In this document: positions 27,501-34,581 of the stretch, piece after piece
Layout: each line of letters starts with the position of its first letter
How positions within the stretch are numbered: the first letter of the stretch is position 1
Source of the DNA: Bacteroidota bacterium
GTDB taxonomy: Bacteria > Bacteroidota > Bacteroidia > M30B66
Length of the DNA: 41,919 nt
Assembly (NCBI GenBank): GCA_027483445.1
Contig: JAIXUS010000062.1
Coordinates: forward strand, 1 to 41,919
Direction: 5' to 3'
Made by a program: the position numbers and the translations under genes
The notes under the pieces: model-generated
Databases searched by the model: none
Seen by the model: only the letters and a program-made list of their open reading frames with translations
What the model was told of the DNA's origin: nothing

Positions 27501-28029
27501 ACGGATCAAGCCCGATTTTAAGGCGCTCGGCCCCAAGTTTGGCAAGTCGATGAAAGAGGCCGCCTCCAGGATTCAGCAAATGAATGCGGCTGAGATTTCC
27601 GAACTGCAGCAAAAAGGCGTGTTTGCCTTAGAAATTGCAGGCCAGCATGTAGAAATCAGCCGCAGCGATGTTGAAATCCTCACCGACGATATTCCCGGCT
27701 GGCTGGTGGCCACCGAAGGAGCGCATACTGTTGCCCTCGACATTACCTTAAATGAGGCATTGCTCGAAGAAGGATTGGCCCGTGAGCTTGTGAATAAAAT
27801 TCAAAACCTCAGGAAAACCAAGGGCTTGGAAGTAAGCGATCGTATTGATATCCTTTTGAAAAGTCATCCAAAGCTACCGGCAGTTGTTGAGCGCTTTCGA
27901 AGTTATATTTGCGCCGAAACTTTAGGGAATCAACTCGAATTAACCCATTCTATTTCTCCTTCGGAAGCAGTTGTCGTTGAGCTAACCGACGAACTTAGCA
28001 CCGAAATAACCATCACCAAAATCCACTGA
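24556..28029 (+). CDS. ileS: Isoleucyl-tRNA synthetase
   Basis: It charges tRNA-Ile with isoleucine and edits valine. The 1157-residue class I enzyme has the HIGH-type motif as GIHH (55-58, in SANGLPGIHHVMARTIKD), the KMSKR motif at 702-706, the CP1 editing domain (about 200-420; TTPWTLPSNTAL and the region ending GIVHTAPSFGADDF), an anticodon-binding helical domain (LDRWILSRLSSL) and a long C-terminal extension. The length and eukaryote-like pattern suggest the IleS2 clade common in Bacteroidota, which is associated with low mupirocin sensitivity in other bacteria; I infer this. It is followed after 2 nt by the DksA-like gene and then lspA, so these form one operon. Confidence 0.96.
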   Translation: MQYPEFKHLNLPAISDEILDWWEQNAVFKQSVDSRQGAPSFNFYEGPPSANGLPGIHHVMARTIKDLFCRYKTLQGFQVKRKAGWDTHGLPVELGVEKNLGITKEDIGVKLSIEEYNQACRQDVMKFTGIWNDLTRRMGYWVDMDDPYVTYDNKYIESVWWLLKRLYDKGLLYKGYTIQPYSPAAGTGLSSHELNMPGTYKEVKDTTIVAQFSLVKDEKASAVFAEHIQEPISFLAWTTTPWTLPSNTALTLGKNIRYVLVKSFNLYSHQPLAVILAKDLMGKYFPEKNAELSLDAYTPGDKAIPFKVLAEFSGAELEGLRYEQLLPFAQPDDGDAFRVLCGDFVTTEDGTGIVHTAPSFGADDFRVAKANGIGALTLVDLQGRFVSAVNDTLFGFAGEYVKEQYLSDAEMQQQLALQQERLRSIIPNLDKYLSVDERIALKLKLEGKAFKIEKYEHTYPHCWRTDKPVLYYPLDSWFIRTTAAKDRLIALNREIGWRPESTGTGRFGNWLENLQDWNLSRSRYWGIPLPIWSTDDGEERICIGSVAQLKAEIEKAVASGLMTQNPLEGFVPDDMSVENYLRFDLHRPYADEIVLVSPGGKPMRRESDLIDVWFDSGAMPYAQHHFPFENREMYPFADVDGDGKAGATQEKSLFPADFIAEGVDQTRGWFFTLHAISTLCFDQISFKNVVSNGLVLDKNGNKMSKRLGNAVDPFDTLSKYGPDATRWYMIGNAQPWDNLKFNEEGIVEVQRRFFGTLYNTYNFFALYANLDGFRYSEQQAIPLAGRSALDRWILSRLSSLVALCTERFDDYDPTPAVRAIEEFVSEQLSNWYVRLSRRRFWKSESSTDKQAAYETLYTCLVTVSKLMSPVAPFFGEWLFRNLQAGESPEASVHLSNWPLVQAGHIDLAAEERMEMAQRLSSMVLSLRKKSNIRVRQPLSRIMVPVLDPRIREQLEEVKELILSETNVKALEYVGEDAAMIVKRIKPDFKALGPKFGKSMKEAASRIQQMNAAEISELQQKGVFALEIAGQHVEISRSDVEILTDDIPGWLVATEGAHTVALDITLNEALLEEGLARELVNKIQNLRKTKGLEVSDRIDILLKSHPKLPAVVERFRSYICAETLGNQLELTHSISPSEAVVVELTDELSTEITITKIH

Positions 28030-28031
28030 TC

Positions 28032-28412
28032 ATGAGCCAGCAGGAAAAGACCCGTTACTCGTCCGAGGAACTTCAGGAGTTTAAAGAGATTATTGAGAAA
28101 AAACTCGACGAAGCCCGTCGCGATTATGAATTGCTGAAAAACGCCTTTTCAAACAAAGACGATCACGGAACCGACGATACTTCGCCTACATTCAAACTGT
28201 TGGAAGAGGGCTCCGACGTGTTGTCGAAAGAAGAAACCGGGCAGCTTGCCGCGCGCCAAAAGAAGTTCATCGAGAACCTCGAAGCCGCCTTGGTACGCAT
28301 TCAAAACAACACCTACGGCATCTGCCGCGTAACCGGAAAACTTATTCCTAAAGAGCGCCTGCGTGTAGTTCCGCATGCTACGCTGAGCATCGAAGCCAAA
28401 AACATGCAATAA
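28032..28412 (+). CDS. DksA/TraR-like protein lacking zinc-finger cysteines
   Basis: The 126-residue protein has a long N-terminal coiled coil (about 8-95) and a C-terminal part matching the DksA/TraR zinc-finger region. In DksA four cysteines bind zinc; here only C98 remains (YGICRVTGKLIPKERLRVVPHA), the other positions being Thr, Val and Ala. The fold may therefore be kept without zinc. The coiled-coil tip lies near TDDTSPTFK, where DksA has the Asp pair that enters the RNA-polymerase secondary channel. A transcription-factor role is inferred from the family. It lies 2 nt after ileS and 14 nt before lspA. This cysteine-poor form is common in Bacteroidota. Confidence 0.85.
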   Translation: MSQQEKTRYSSEELQEFKEIIEKKLDEARRDYELLKNAFSNKDDHGTDDTSPTFKLLEEGSDVLSKEETGQLAARQKKFIENLEAALVRIQNNTYGICRVTGKLIPKERLRVVPHATLSIEAKNMQ

Positions 28413-28426
28413 GCCTCAACCGCTCG

Positions 28427-29050
28427 GTGAAACGCGCTCTATTGCTCATTTTTGGCGTATTGCTGGTCGACCAGTGCCTCAAGATTTGGGTCAAAACCCA
28501 TTTCTTGCTCGGCGAGTCAATTCAAATGGCCGGCGATTGGTTTTATCTCGTCTTTGTAGAGAACAACGGGATGGCTTTTGGTATGGAGTTCGGCGGCGAA
28601 TACGGCAAACTCTTCCTCAGCGTCTTCCGCATTGTAGTGGTGGGTTTTATGACTTACTACTTCTTCCGGGAGCTCAAAAAAGGAAAAATTCACCCCGGGC
28701 TGCAAATCTCATTTTCGCTCATCCTTGCCGGTGCCATTGGCAATATTATCGATAGCCTATTCTATGGCCTCGTATTTAGCGACAGCATCAATCAGGTAGC
28801 ACAATTCCTCCCACCCGGCGGTGGCTACGAAACATTCCTGCACGGCCGCGTGGTCGACATGTTTTATTTCCCGCTCATCGAGTCAACATTCCCTGATTGG
28901 CTCCCCATCTGGGGCGGCGAGCATTTTATCTTCTTCAGCCCCGTGTTCAATGTAGCCGATGTGTCCATCTCCACGGGAGTAGGCGTTTTTCTGTTGTATC
29001 AGAAACACTTTTTTACGCCAAAGGCTGATGACAATACGGCTTCGGCCTAA
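28427..29050 (+). CDS. lspA: Lipoprotein signal peptidase (signal peptidase II)
   Basis: It is an inner-membrane aspartic protease that removes signal peptides from prolipoproteins. The catalytic aspartates are D144 (GRVVDMFYFP) and D178 (VFNVADVSIS). Other family motifs are FVENNGMAFG and GAIGNIIDSLFYG, with four hydrophobic segments (about 3-21, 62-80, 92-110, 165-185). At 207 residues it is longer than the proteobacterial enzyme because of an inserted loop (about 118-136), as in other Bacteroidota. The start codon is GTG. The lipidated protein at 4781 is a plausible substrate. It ends 9 nt from the convergent beta-mannosidase stop. Confidence 0.93.
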   Translation: MKRALLLIFGVLLVDQCLKIWVKTHFLLGESIQMAGDWFYLVFVENNGMAFGMEFGGEYGKLFLSVFRIVVVGFMTYYFFRELKKGKIHPGLQISFSLILAGAIGNIIDSLFYGLVFSDSINQVAQFLPPGGGYETFLHGRVVDMFYFPLIESTFPDWLPIWGGEHFIFFSPVFNVADVSISTGVGVFLLYQKHFFTPKADDNTASA

Positions 29051-29059
29051 GCTGTCCAT

Positions 29060-31012
29060 TCACGGAGTCTTTGGATTCCCTTCCATATCAAGTAAACTCC
29101 ACGACATAACCGGCGAAACATCATTCAGCTGCCACCACAGATTACCCATGCACCGGCGGTCGGGTGGACGTAAAATCGCCTTCATCTTGCGGTAATGCCA
29201 TTGCTGTACCTCTTGAGAAGAGCGTACCAACTCCTCCGGGTTGTTCATCGGAAACTGCCTCGAACGAATGTAGCGTTTCAGCGTCTCGATACCTTTGTAG
29301 CTTAACACCAGGCTTGCCAGTAAACTGTCGCTCAGCGCAAGGCCTAAGTGTCGCTCCATCAAGGCCGCTGAAGGAAAGGACGGGAAACCGTATTCGCTCA
29401 TAAATCGCGGAATTCTTTGATTTACCGCATCAAAAGGCAACCCTCCATGCCAAATACCCCAGTCGTGATTGTCGCCCCGCAAAAAGTCATCGGGCTTGCC
29501 CCAGTTCGAAACCGGTGAAGAAGGTAGGTAGTTAAGCTTTTCAGAGAGGCTCCTGAGTAGTGTTGGAATTTCCTGCTCAAACATACGCGTGTAGCTCTCA
29601 TCCAAACGCCGTTGGATGGCTTCAGTATAGCCGTATTTCCTGGCCCAGCCCCAGTTTCTGCGCGCCACATCAACCTCGTTGTTCCCACAAATCAAGGCCA
29701 GCGACGGGTGATGCAGCAACCGAAAGCTTTGGGCCTTCACTTCTTCGAACACACTCTCCTCAAAGTGCTTATGGTCAGGGTAGTAGCTACACGAAAACAT
29801 CAAATCTTGCCAAACCATAATTCCGGCGGTATCGGCCCATTGGTAAAAGGCATCCGGCAAATAGGTTCCACCGCCCCAAATACGAAGCATGTTCATCTCC
29901 GAATCCAACACAAATTGCAGCTCCTTCGCCGAGAGTCCGGCCAATCGGTCGTTTTCAAAAGGCTCATTGGGCATCACCACATTGGCGCCTTCCATGTAAA
30001 TCGGCCGCCCGTTTACCTCAAAATAGAACGATTGCCCCAACGAATCGGGGTTTTGGACAAGTTTAACCTCCCGAACAGCGTAACGAGTCTCAAAGCTGTC
30101 GAGCACTTCGCCGCGTGAATTACTGAGATAAATGTGCAAGGGGTAGAAACGACGGTTGCCCTGGCCAATTGGCCACCACAGCGCCGGGTTGTTGTGACGA
30201 AATTCTACAACACCGGCGTTATCGCTCATTTTTTGAGGGGCGCTTCGTCCAAATTCGCCACGCAACGAAACAAACAGCGATTGCCGACCCTCATTGCGCA
30301 GTTTCAAATGCAGCCTCATCGTGGCACCGGAGCTGTCGAGTGAATGGGTTTCCACCGAAGCCTTGCGAATCTCGGTGATGTCGCCAAAATGCAACTGAGG
30401 GCACACCCGAAATCCGGTGTAAATTTCAGGAAAGGCAAAATCCCAACCGAATTCCTGCTGCGGCTGACGGATGTAGGGTGCCGTCTTAATTGAATCCACT
30501 TGATTATCAGCAGGGTACTCGAAGGTTTGTAGAGAGCCTTCGTGCATAATTTGTTCCCGCGGAGGACTGAAGTAGAGTTCCAACACATTGCCATTTGTCC
30601 GCAACAATGCCGGGTCAATGCGAAAACTCCATGGTCTGAAAGCATTATCGGTTTTCCCCAACAATACACTGTTCAGCCAAACCTCGCTAAAGGTTTGCAG
30701 GTAGTTGAGTTCCAGGGAAATTACCTGCGACTGTAACTGCACATCGTTGAGGTCAAAAACACAGCGGATCTGTTGCTTCAACGAGGCCACTGAATCGTGA
30801 AAGGCTCTGCTTTCTTTGCTAAATCGGGCTTTCAACGCTGGGTTTTTTTCGGCGGCCCGAAGAACATGCAAAACGTTTTGCGCACCGCGAAAGGGAATCC
30901 ACTCGCTCGTTTCGCCTTTTCGCAACTGCCAGGTATGAAGGCTGAGGGTGTCGGAGGCTTGGAGGGTGTGCAGACTTAAACACCAAAGGAGCAAGAGAAG
31001 GATTTGTTTCAT
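29060..31012 (-). CDS. Glycoside hydrolase family 2, beta-mannosidase type, short C-terminus
   Basis: A signal peptide (MKQILLLLLWCLSLHTLQA) suggests export. The order is N-terminal sugar-binding jelly-roll (about 25-205), Ig-like domain (about 215-315) and TIM-barrel (about 320-650). Acid/base E446 (ICGNNEVD) and nucleophile E540 (RFMSEYGFPS) are intact, and WGGGTYLPDAFYQWADTAGIMVWQD is the mannosidase signature. Family proteins usually exceed 800 residues and continue from this point into one or two Ig-like domains. This one stops at 650, right after MSWSLLDMEGNPK. I found no continuation in other frames; the DNA there is the 3' end of lspA. So the C-terminus is truly truncated. Likely action: removing terminal beta-mannose from glycans. 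A palindrome sits upstream at 31057-31083. Confidence 0.85.
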   Translation of the reverse strand: MKQILLLLLWCLSLHTLQASDTLSLHTWQLRKGETSEWIPFRGAQNVLHVLRAAEKNPALKARFSKESRAFHDSVASLKQQIRCVFDLNDVQLQSQVISLELNYLQTFSEVWLNSVLLGKTDNAFRPWSFRIDPALLRTNGNVLELYFSPPREQIMHEGSLQTFEYPADNQVDSIKTAPYIRQPQQEFGWDFAFPEIYTGFRVCPQLHFGDITEIRKASVETHSLDSSGATMRLHLKLRNEGRQSLFVSLRGEFGRSAPQKMSDNAGVVEFRHNNPALWWPIGQGNRRFYPLHIYLSNSRGEVLDSFETRYAVREVKLVQNPDSLGQSFYFEVNGRPIYMEGANVVMPNEPFENDRLAGLSAKELQFVLDSEMNMLRIWGGGTYLPDAFYQWADTAGIMVWQDLMFSCSYYPDHKHFEESVFEEVKAQSFRLLHHPSLALICGNNEVDVARRNWGWARKYGYTEAIQRRLDESYTRMFEQEIPTLLRSLSEKLNYLPSSPVSNWGKPDDFLRGDNHDWGIWHGGLPFDAVNQRIPRFMSEYGFPSFPSAALMERHLGLALSDSLLASLVLSYKGIETLKRYIRSRQFPMNNPEELVRSSQEVQQWHYRKMKAILRPPDRRCMGNLWWQLNDVSPVMSWSLLDMEGNPKTP

Positions 31013-31045
31013 GAGTGCCTGACAAAATTTTGGTTAATCGAAACG

Positions 31046-31053
31046 CCAACATA
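31046..31053 (-). promoter_or_regulatory. Weak -7-like box before the beta-mannosidase
   Basis: TATGTTGG on the minus strand is one base off TAnnTTTG and lies 33 nt before the ATG. It is immediately downstream of the palindrome at 31057-31083, which would cover the -33 region. Confidence 0.3.
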
Positions 31054-31056
31054 CGT

Positions 31057-31083
31057 GTTTACAGTAAACTGTTTACTGTAAAC
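31057..31083. promoter_or_regulatory. Perfect 13-bp inverted repeat, candidate operator
   Basis: GTTTACAGTAAAC (31057-31069), one T, then GTTTACTGTAAAC (31071-31083): the two arms are exact reverse complements, and each arm is itself a near-palindrome, so the site can be read as two tandem GTTTAC-N-GTAAAC boxes. It lies between cutC (stop 31126) and the beta-mannosidase start (31012). No T-tract follows, so it is not a typical terminator. It may bind a dimeric regulator of the glycosidase gene. Confidence 0.6.
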
Positions 31084-31125
31084 TAAAATCCCTAAACCCA
31101 TTGCCATCATTGTCTTTCCGCTAGG

Positions 31126-31887
31126 TTACTGCCGGTCATTTTCCCTCAACTCCCGAAGCACACGAATCATCGCATCTATTTTTTCGGCATCAGCAGTGCT
31201 TCGCGCAAATTCATCCAGATCGCCCTCCTTACCCATTCGGATGTGCGGATTCCGGTATTGCATCGTCGACGGCACCATAGAAGAGGCCGAAGCGTGAAAA
31301 TGACGAATGCCTATTTCCCACAATGGCCGAATAAGTCCCGAATGCACACCGCTTCCGGCCATCACTTCAATGCGCCCGGCCGATTGTTCCTGCAATTGCC
31401 CCAGCATTTCAAGGCCTTTGCCAGCGGTGTTTTTTCCGCCCGAACTCAATACCCGAACAAAGCCGGCGGCAATCAGTTCTTCCATAGCCTCCAAGGGATT
31501 TCTGCACATATCCACCGCGCGGTGAACGCACCACTGAAGTTCGGGCGCTATGCTTTTCAAGGCGGTCATCCGCCGCATATCGAAATCGCCCGAGGGCAAA
31601 AGTATGCCGGTTACTATACCTGGAACTCCGCAATTGGCCATCATCTCTACATCGCGACACATTTCCTCAAACTCACGCGCTGTGTAGCAAAAGTCGCCGC
31701 CGCGTGGACGAAGAATCGGGTAAACACCAATGCCATCAACCTTAAGCGCTTCCCTAAGCAATCCAAACGAGGGCGTGGTGCCACCTTCCAAACGACTCGA
31801 ACACAGTTCTACGCGCTGAGCTCCGCATTGGGCGGCAGTAAACACACTATCGGCACTGTAGGCGCATATTTCGAGCGAAAACTTCAT
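31126..31887 (-). CDS. cutC: CutC family protein (copper homeostasis-like)
   Basis: A 253-residue cytoplasmic TIM-barrel protein of the CutC family, once linked to copper tolerance; its real biochemical role is unsettled. Recognisable parts are SLEICAYSADS and AQRVELCSSRLEGGTTPS near the start, YPILRPRGGDFCYT, WCVHRAVDMCRNP, RVLSSGGKNTAGKG, and VMAGSGVHSG. ATG 31887 (MKFSLEICAYS) is the family start; the open frame to 31911 adds eight poorly fitting residues. It is divergent from the DUF6922 gene (54-nt gap). Confidence 0.92.
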   Translation of the reverse strand: MKFSLEICAYSADSVFTAAQCGAQRVELCSSRLEGGTTPSFGLLREALKVDGIGVYPILRPRGGDFCYTAREFEEMCRDVEMMANCGVPGIVTGILLPSGDFDMRRMTALKSIAPELQWCVHRAVDMCRNPLEAMEELIAAGFVRVLSSGGKNTAGKGLEMLGQLQEQSAGRIEVMAGSGVHSGLIRPLWEIGIRHFHASASSMVPSTMQYRNPHIRMGKEGDLDEFARSTADAEKIDAMIRVLRELRENDRQ

Positions 31888-31941
31888 GGCTGTGGGCTTG
31901 CAAGCGACCAATGTAAGCGGTTTTGCCCTAATTTCGTAGAT

Positions 31942-32244
31942 ATGTCGGCCGCCAACAAACCCAATCTTAATCCACGCATTTTCTGGGACATCCGCTTCGA
32001 TGAGCTCGATTATGAAAAGTACGCCAACTTCATCATTGAGCGCGTGTTTGAGCGCGGCGATGTAGAAGACATTCGTCAGGTTCGGCGATTTTATGGTGAT
32101 GAAAAAGTGGGTGAGGCCCTTACCAACGCAAAGTGGCTCGCTTCGTCAACCCTTTCTTTAGCTAAGGCTATTTTAAATAATGAAAATGAGGATTATCGAT
32201 GCTACCTTTTGAAACAGTCGAACCCGACACACTTCGATTACTGA
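31942..32244 (+). CDS. DUF6922-like protein, putative antitoxin partner
   Basis: A 100-residue protein matching the DUF6922 pattern as I recall it: the start region NPRIFWDIRFDELDYEKYANFIIERVFERG, a helical core (DIRQVRRFYGDEKVGEAL) and the conserved C-terminal CYLLKQSNPTHFDY. Members of this family commonly precede AbiEii/AbiGii-type nucleotidyltransferases in Bacteroidota, as here. ATG 31942 is chosen; the open frame extends far upstream, but only antisense to cutC. Its 3' end overlaps the next gene by 46 bp in another frame. The role as an antitoxin is inferred from context. Confidence 0.78.
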   Translation: MSAANKPNLNPRIFWDIRFDELDYEKYANFIIERVFERGDVEDIRQVRRFYGDEKVGEALTNAKWLASSTLSLAKAILNNENEDYRCYLLKQSNPTHFDY

Positions 32245-32825
32245 GAAAACTCATGGAAACGCCCTGTCTGGCCAGTTTCGCATTGGTAGGCGGAACTTGT
32301 CTCTCTTTGAGGCACGGGCACAGAATGTCGGTCGATTTAGATTTGTTTAGCACCAGGCAATTCGACAATGATCAGCTCAAAGAGGAACTTTTTGAAAGCG
32401 GGCTAAAATTCTCAGAAACCTTTTATGCCAATCGACTTGGTCTTTTTGGCTATATCGAAGGCGTCAAGGTTGATTTTGTTCGGCATCACCAGTTCCCGAT
32501 GCTTGCTCCTATCGAGGAGAATGATGGAATAAGAATGTTTGCCGATCAGGATATTATCGCAATGAAAACCTCAGCGATTCTTCGCCGCGCCGTTAAAAAA
32601 GTTTTTTGGGACGTGGCGATGCTTTTAAAGCATTTCACAATCGACGATTTTGTTCGTTTTTATGAAGCAAAGTATCCCGAGCAGCAGCTGTTGATAACGG
32701 TGCCACGCGCATTGACCTACTTTGATGATGCAGAGGAGTCTCCCACACCCAATTGCCTCCGCGGCCTTTCCTGGGAAGAAGTAAAACAAACCATTCGCAA
32801 AGCCGTGCGCGAATACCTTTCGTAA
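32199..32825 (+). CDS. AbiEii/AbiGii-like nucleotidyltransferase (putative toxin)
   Basis: A 208-residue cytoplasmic nucleotidyltransferase of the AbiEii/AbiGii toxin family. The catalytic core is FALVGGTCLSLRHGHRMSVDLDLF with aspartates D46 and D48, the third acidic residue is D92 (GVKVDFVRHH), and the family helix is QDIIAMKTSAILRR (K123) with VFWDVAMLLKHF (D138). AbiEii-type proteins add nucleotides to tRNA or other targets and belong to type IV toxin-antitoxin or phage-defence systems. The ATG at 32199 lies inside the DUF6922 gene (46-bp overlap), implying coupled translation. All catalytic positions are kept, so it is likely active. No other defence genes are adjacent. Confidence 0.85.
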   Translation: MLPFETVEPDTLRLLRKLMETPCLASFALVGGTCLSLRHGHRMSVDLDLFSTRQFDNDQLKEELFESGLKFSETFYANRLGLFGYIEGVKVDFVRHHQFPMLAPIEENDGIRMFADQDIIAMKTSAILRRAVKKVFWDVAMLLKHFTIDDFVRFYEAKYPEQQLLITVPRALTYFDDAEESPTPNCLRGLSWEEVKQTIRKAVREYLS

Positions 32826-33298
32826 ATGTCCACGATGGACACAGAAACAACCTATGCCTTGAGTGATCATCATTTTGAAATGAATAGTGTCAGTCCCTAA
32901 ACAAAGAGCCTTCAAATCAAAGTTCAGAAAATTAGACGTTCCTCCTTAAATGAACCGTGAAGCCGCGCGGTGGCCACGGGAAATGCTGCGGGCCTTGCTC
33001 AAGCGGGAATTCCAAACGGCTTAGAAAGACCACAAAATCCCACGCGACCGTTTGTGTGTCTTTCTAGTCGATTGGAAGGGCGCATGGAAGCTTAGCATTT
33101 CCCTAGACTTTTTGTGGTACTTTTTGGTCATGCAAAAAGTGCCTGAAAAATAAGGCGATGACCAAGGAATCATGAGCAATCGAAAGTGAGCTTGTCCTCC
33201 TCAATCAGAATTGTTTTCGGGATTTTGAAACATAATTTTTGTCTTCCAATGAACCCCCAACTCCCCCCGGCATAAGCCCGCTCGTTAAACCCAATGGC
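32826..33298. other. Gene-free stretch with a large inverted repeat
   Basis: No reliable gene is seen in these 473 nt. They hold the inverted repeat at 33022-33066 and the patch 33095-33165, rich in TTTTTG/AAAAAG words (CTTTTTGTGGTACTTTTTGGTC and CAAAAAGTGCC). The start of the serpin gene ends the stretch. It may be a decayed mobile or repeat element. Confidence 0.5.
33022..33066. repeat. 15-bp imperfect inverted repeat (hairpin)
   Basis: TAGAAAGACCACAAA (33022-33036) pairs with TTTGTGTGTCTTTCTA (33051-33066), leaving one unpaired base, around a 14-nt loop. A second possible pairing, CCAAACGG (33012-33019) with CCGTTTG (33048-33054), overlaps the right arm, so the two structures exclude each other. 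Confidence 0.55.
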
Positions 33299-34459
33299 AT
33301 GAAACGTATTCTTTTCTCGCTGCTTTTGCTCAGCGGCAGCCTTAGTGCACAAAGCGACAAAAACCTCAGCGGCCTCAACCAACATAGCCAGGAGCTGGCC
33401 GCCAACCTGTTCAAACCCGGTAAAAACCTCTTTTGCTCACCCTTGAGCCTCTCCAACGCCTTGGCTATGGTATATGCCGGCGCCCGAGGCGAAACCCGCA
33501 GCGAAATGGAGCGGGTAATGCATTACCACGATACTTCCACCTACACCTTTTTCAACCGGCTCCAGCAAAGCCTTAATGCGTTTGGCAGCGAGAACGACAG
33601 AACCCAACTCAGCCTTGCCAATGCCCTTTGGTCGCGCACCAGGTTAAAACCCCAATACCAGCAGTTGATGCGCGATAAATTCAGCGCCTCTTTTTTCCCG
33701 CTCACCAACGAAGTTCCGATTAACGCTTGGGCGTACAAAAAAACCAATGGCCTCATCAAAGATTTGTTACAGCCCGGCAGCATCGATCCCGACGTGCGGT
33801 TAATCCTCACCAATGCCTTGTATTTTAAGGCCAAGTGGAAGAACACCTTCGACACCACACGCACTACAACCGAGCCCTTTTACCTGAGCAACAACACCAC
33901 AGTCGATTGCCGCATGATGCACCAGGAAACCCGCGTGAAATACACCGCCAACACTATGCTCGAAGCCATCGAAATGCCGTATTCCGACGGCAGAACAGCC
34001 ATGGAGCTCTACTTGCCCAAAGCCGGCCATTCCATCGAAAGCATGTTCAAATCTACCACAGCCGAAGAGCTGGAGAAAATCCGCAAAAGCATGGTGCTGC
34101 AAAAGGTAGATGTCAACTTCCCCAAATTCCGCTTCGAAAGCACCCACGATTTAAAGGCTCCACTCATGGAAATGGGATTAACACAGGCTTTTTCACAAGG
34201 GGCCAATTTTTCGGGCATTGCCGAAGAGCCACTTTTCATAAGCAAAGTGCTCCAAAAAGCCGTTGTCGATGTGGAGGAATCCGGCACCGAAGCCGCCGCC
34301 GTCACAGTAATCATGATGCAAACCACCTCAGCCATGCATCGCGACGATTTACACCCCGTTTTCTACGCCAACCGCCCGTTTTTCTTTGTAATCCGCGACC
34401 TCCAAACCGGCGCCATCCTCTTCAACGGCGTCGTCGAAAACCCCACAAGCAAAGAGTAG
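33299..34459 (+). CDS. Secreted serpin (serine protease inhibitor family)
   Basis: The 386-residue protein has a signal peptide (MKRILFSLLLLSGSLSAQ). It is a full-length serpin: NLFCSPLSLSNALAMVYAGARGETRSEM, LANALWSRTRLKP, LTNALYFKAKW, the breach/shutter region and a reactive-centre loop with the inhibitory hinge EESGTEAAAV (327-335). The C-terminal signature is FYANRPFFFVIRDLQTGAILFNG. By alignment to alpha-1-antitrypsin the scissile bond falls near T343-S344 (QTTSAM), but the loop is about six residues longer, so P1 is uncertain. Ala-rich hinge residues suggest an inhibitor rather than a storage-type member. ATG 33299 is chosen since the frame from 33239 adds 20 residues before the signal peptide. 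Likely protects against exogenous proteases. Confidence 0.92.
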   Translation: MKRILFSLLLLSGSLSAQSDKNLSGLNQHSQELAANLFKPGKNLFCSPLSLSNALAMVYAGARGETRSEMERVMHYHDTSTYTFFNRLQQSLNAFGSENDRTQLSLANALWSRTRLKPQYQQLMRDKFSASFFPLTNEVPINAWAYKKTNGLIKDLLQPGSIDPDVRLILTNALYFKAKWKNTFDTTRTTTEPFYLSNNTTVDCRMMHQETRVKYTANTMLEAIEMPYSDGRTAMELYLPKAGHSIESMFKSTTAEELEKIRKSMVLQKVDVNFPKFRFESTHDLKAPLMEMGLTQAFSQGANFSGIAEEPLFISKVLQKAVVDVEESGTEAAAVTVIMMQTTSAMHRDDLHPVFYANRPFFFVIRDLQTGAILFNGVVENPTSKE

Positions 34460-34581
34460 GCTCGTGTTTGGTGGGGCGTCATTAGCCCATTGATGGTTTT
34501 CTTGTGTATTTCTTGGGCGCCTGCCTCGCTGAGCATTACGGTACATTGATGCCGCATCGCCGGGCACCGCGTGTTTCGCTC

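Noticed and set aside
29040-29100. Frameshift as the cause of the short beta-mannosidase
   Set aside because: Reading the other two frames past the stop gives no continuation of the family sequence; the DNA there is lspA coding.
31243-31941. Upstream part of the long plus-strand open frame ending at 32244
   Set aside because: It is the antisense of cutC, with Arg/His-rich nonsense composition. Only the last 100 codons, from ATG 31942, resemble a real protein.
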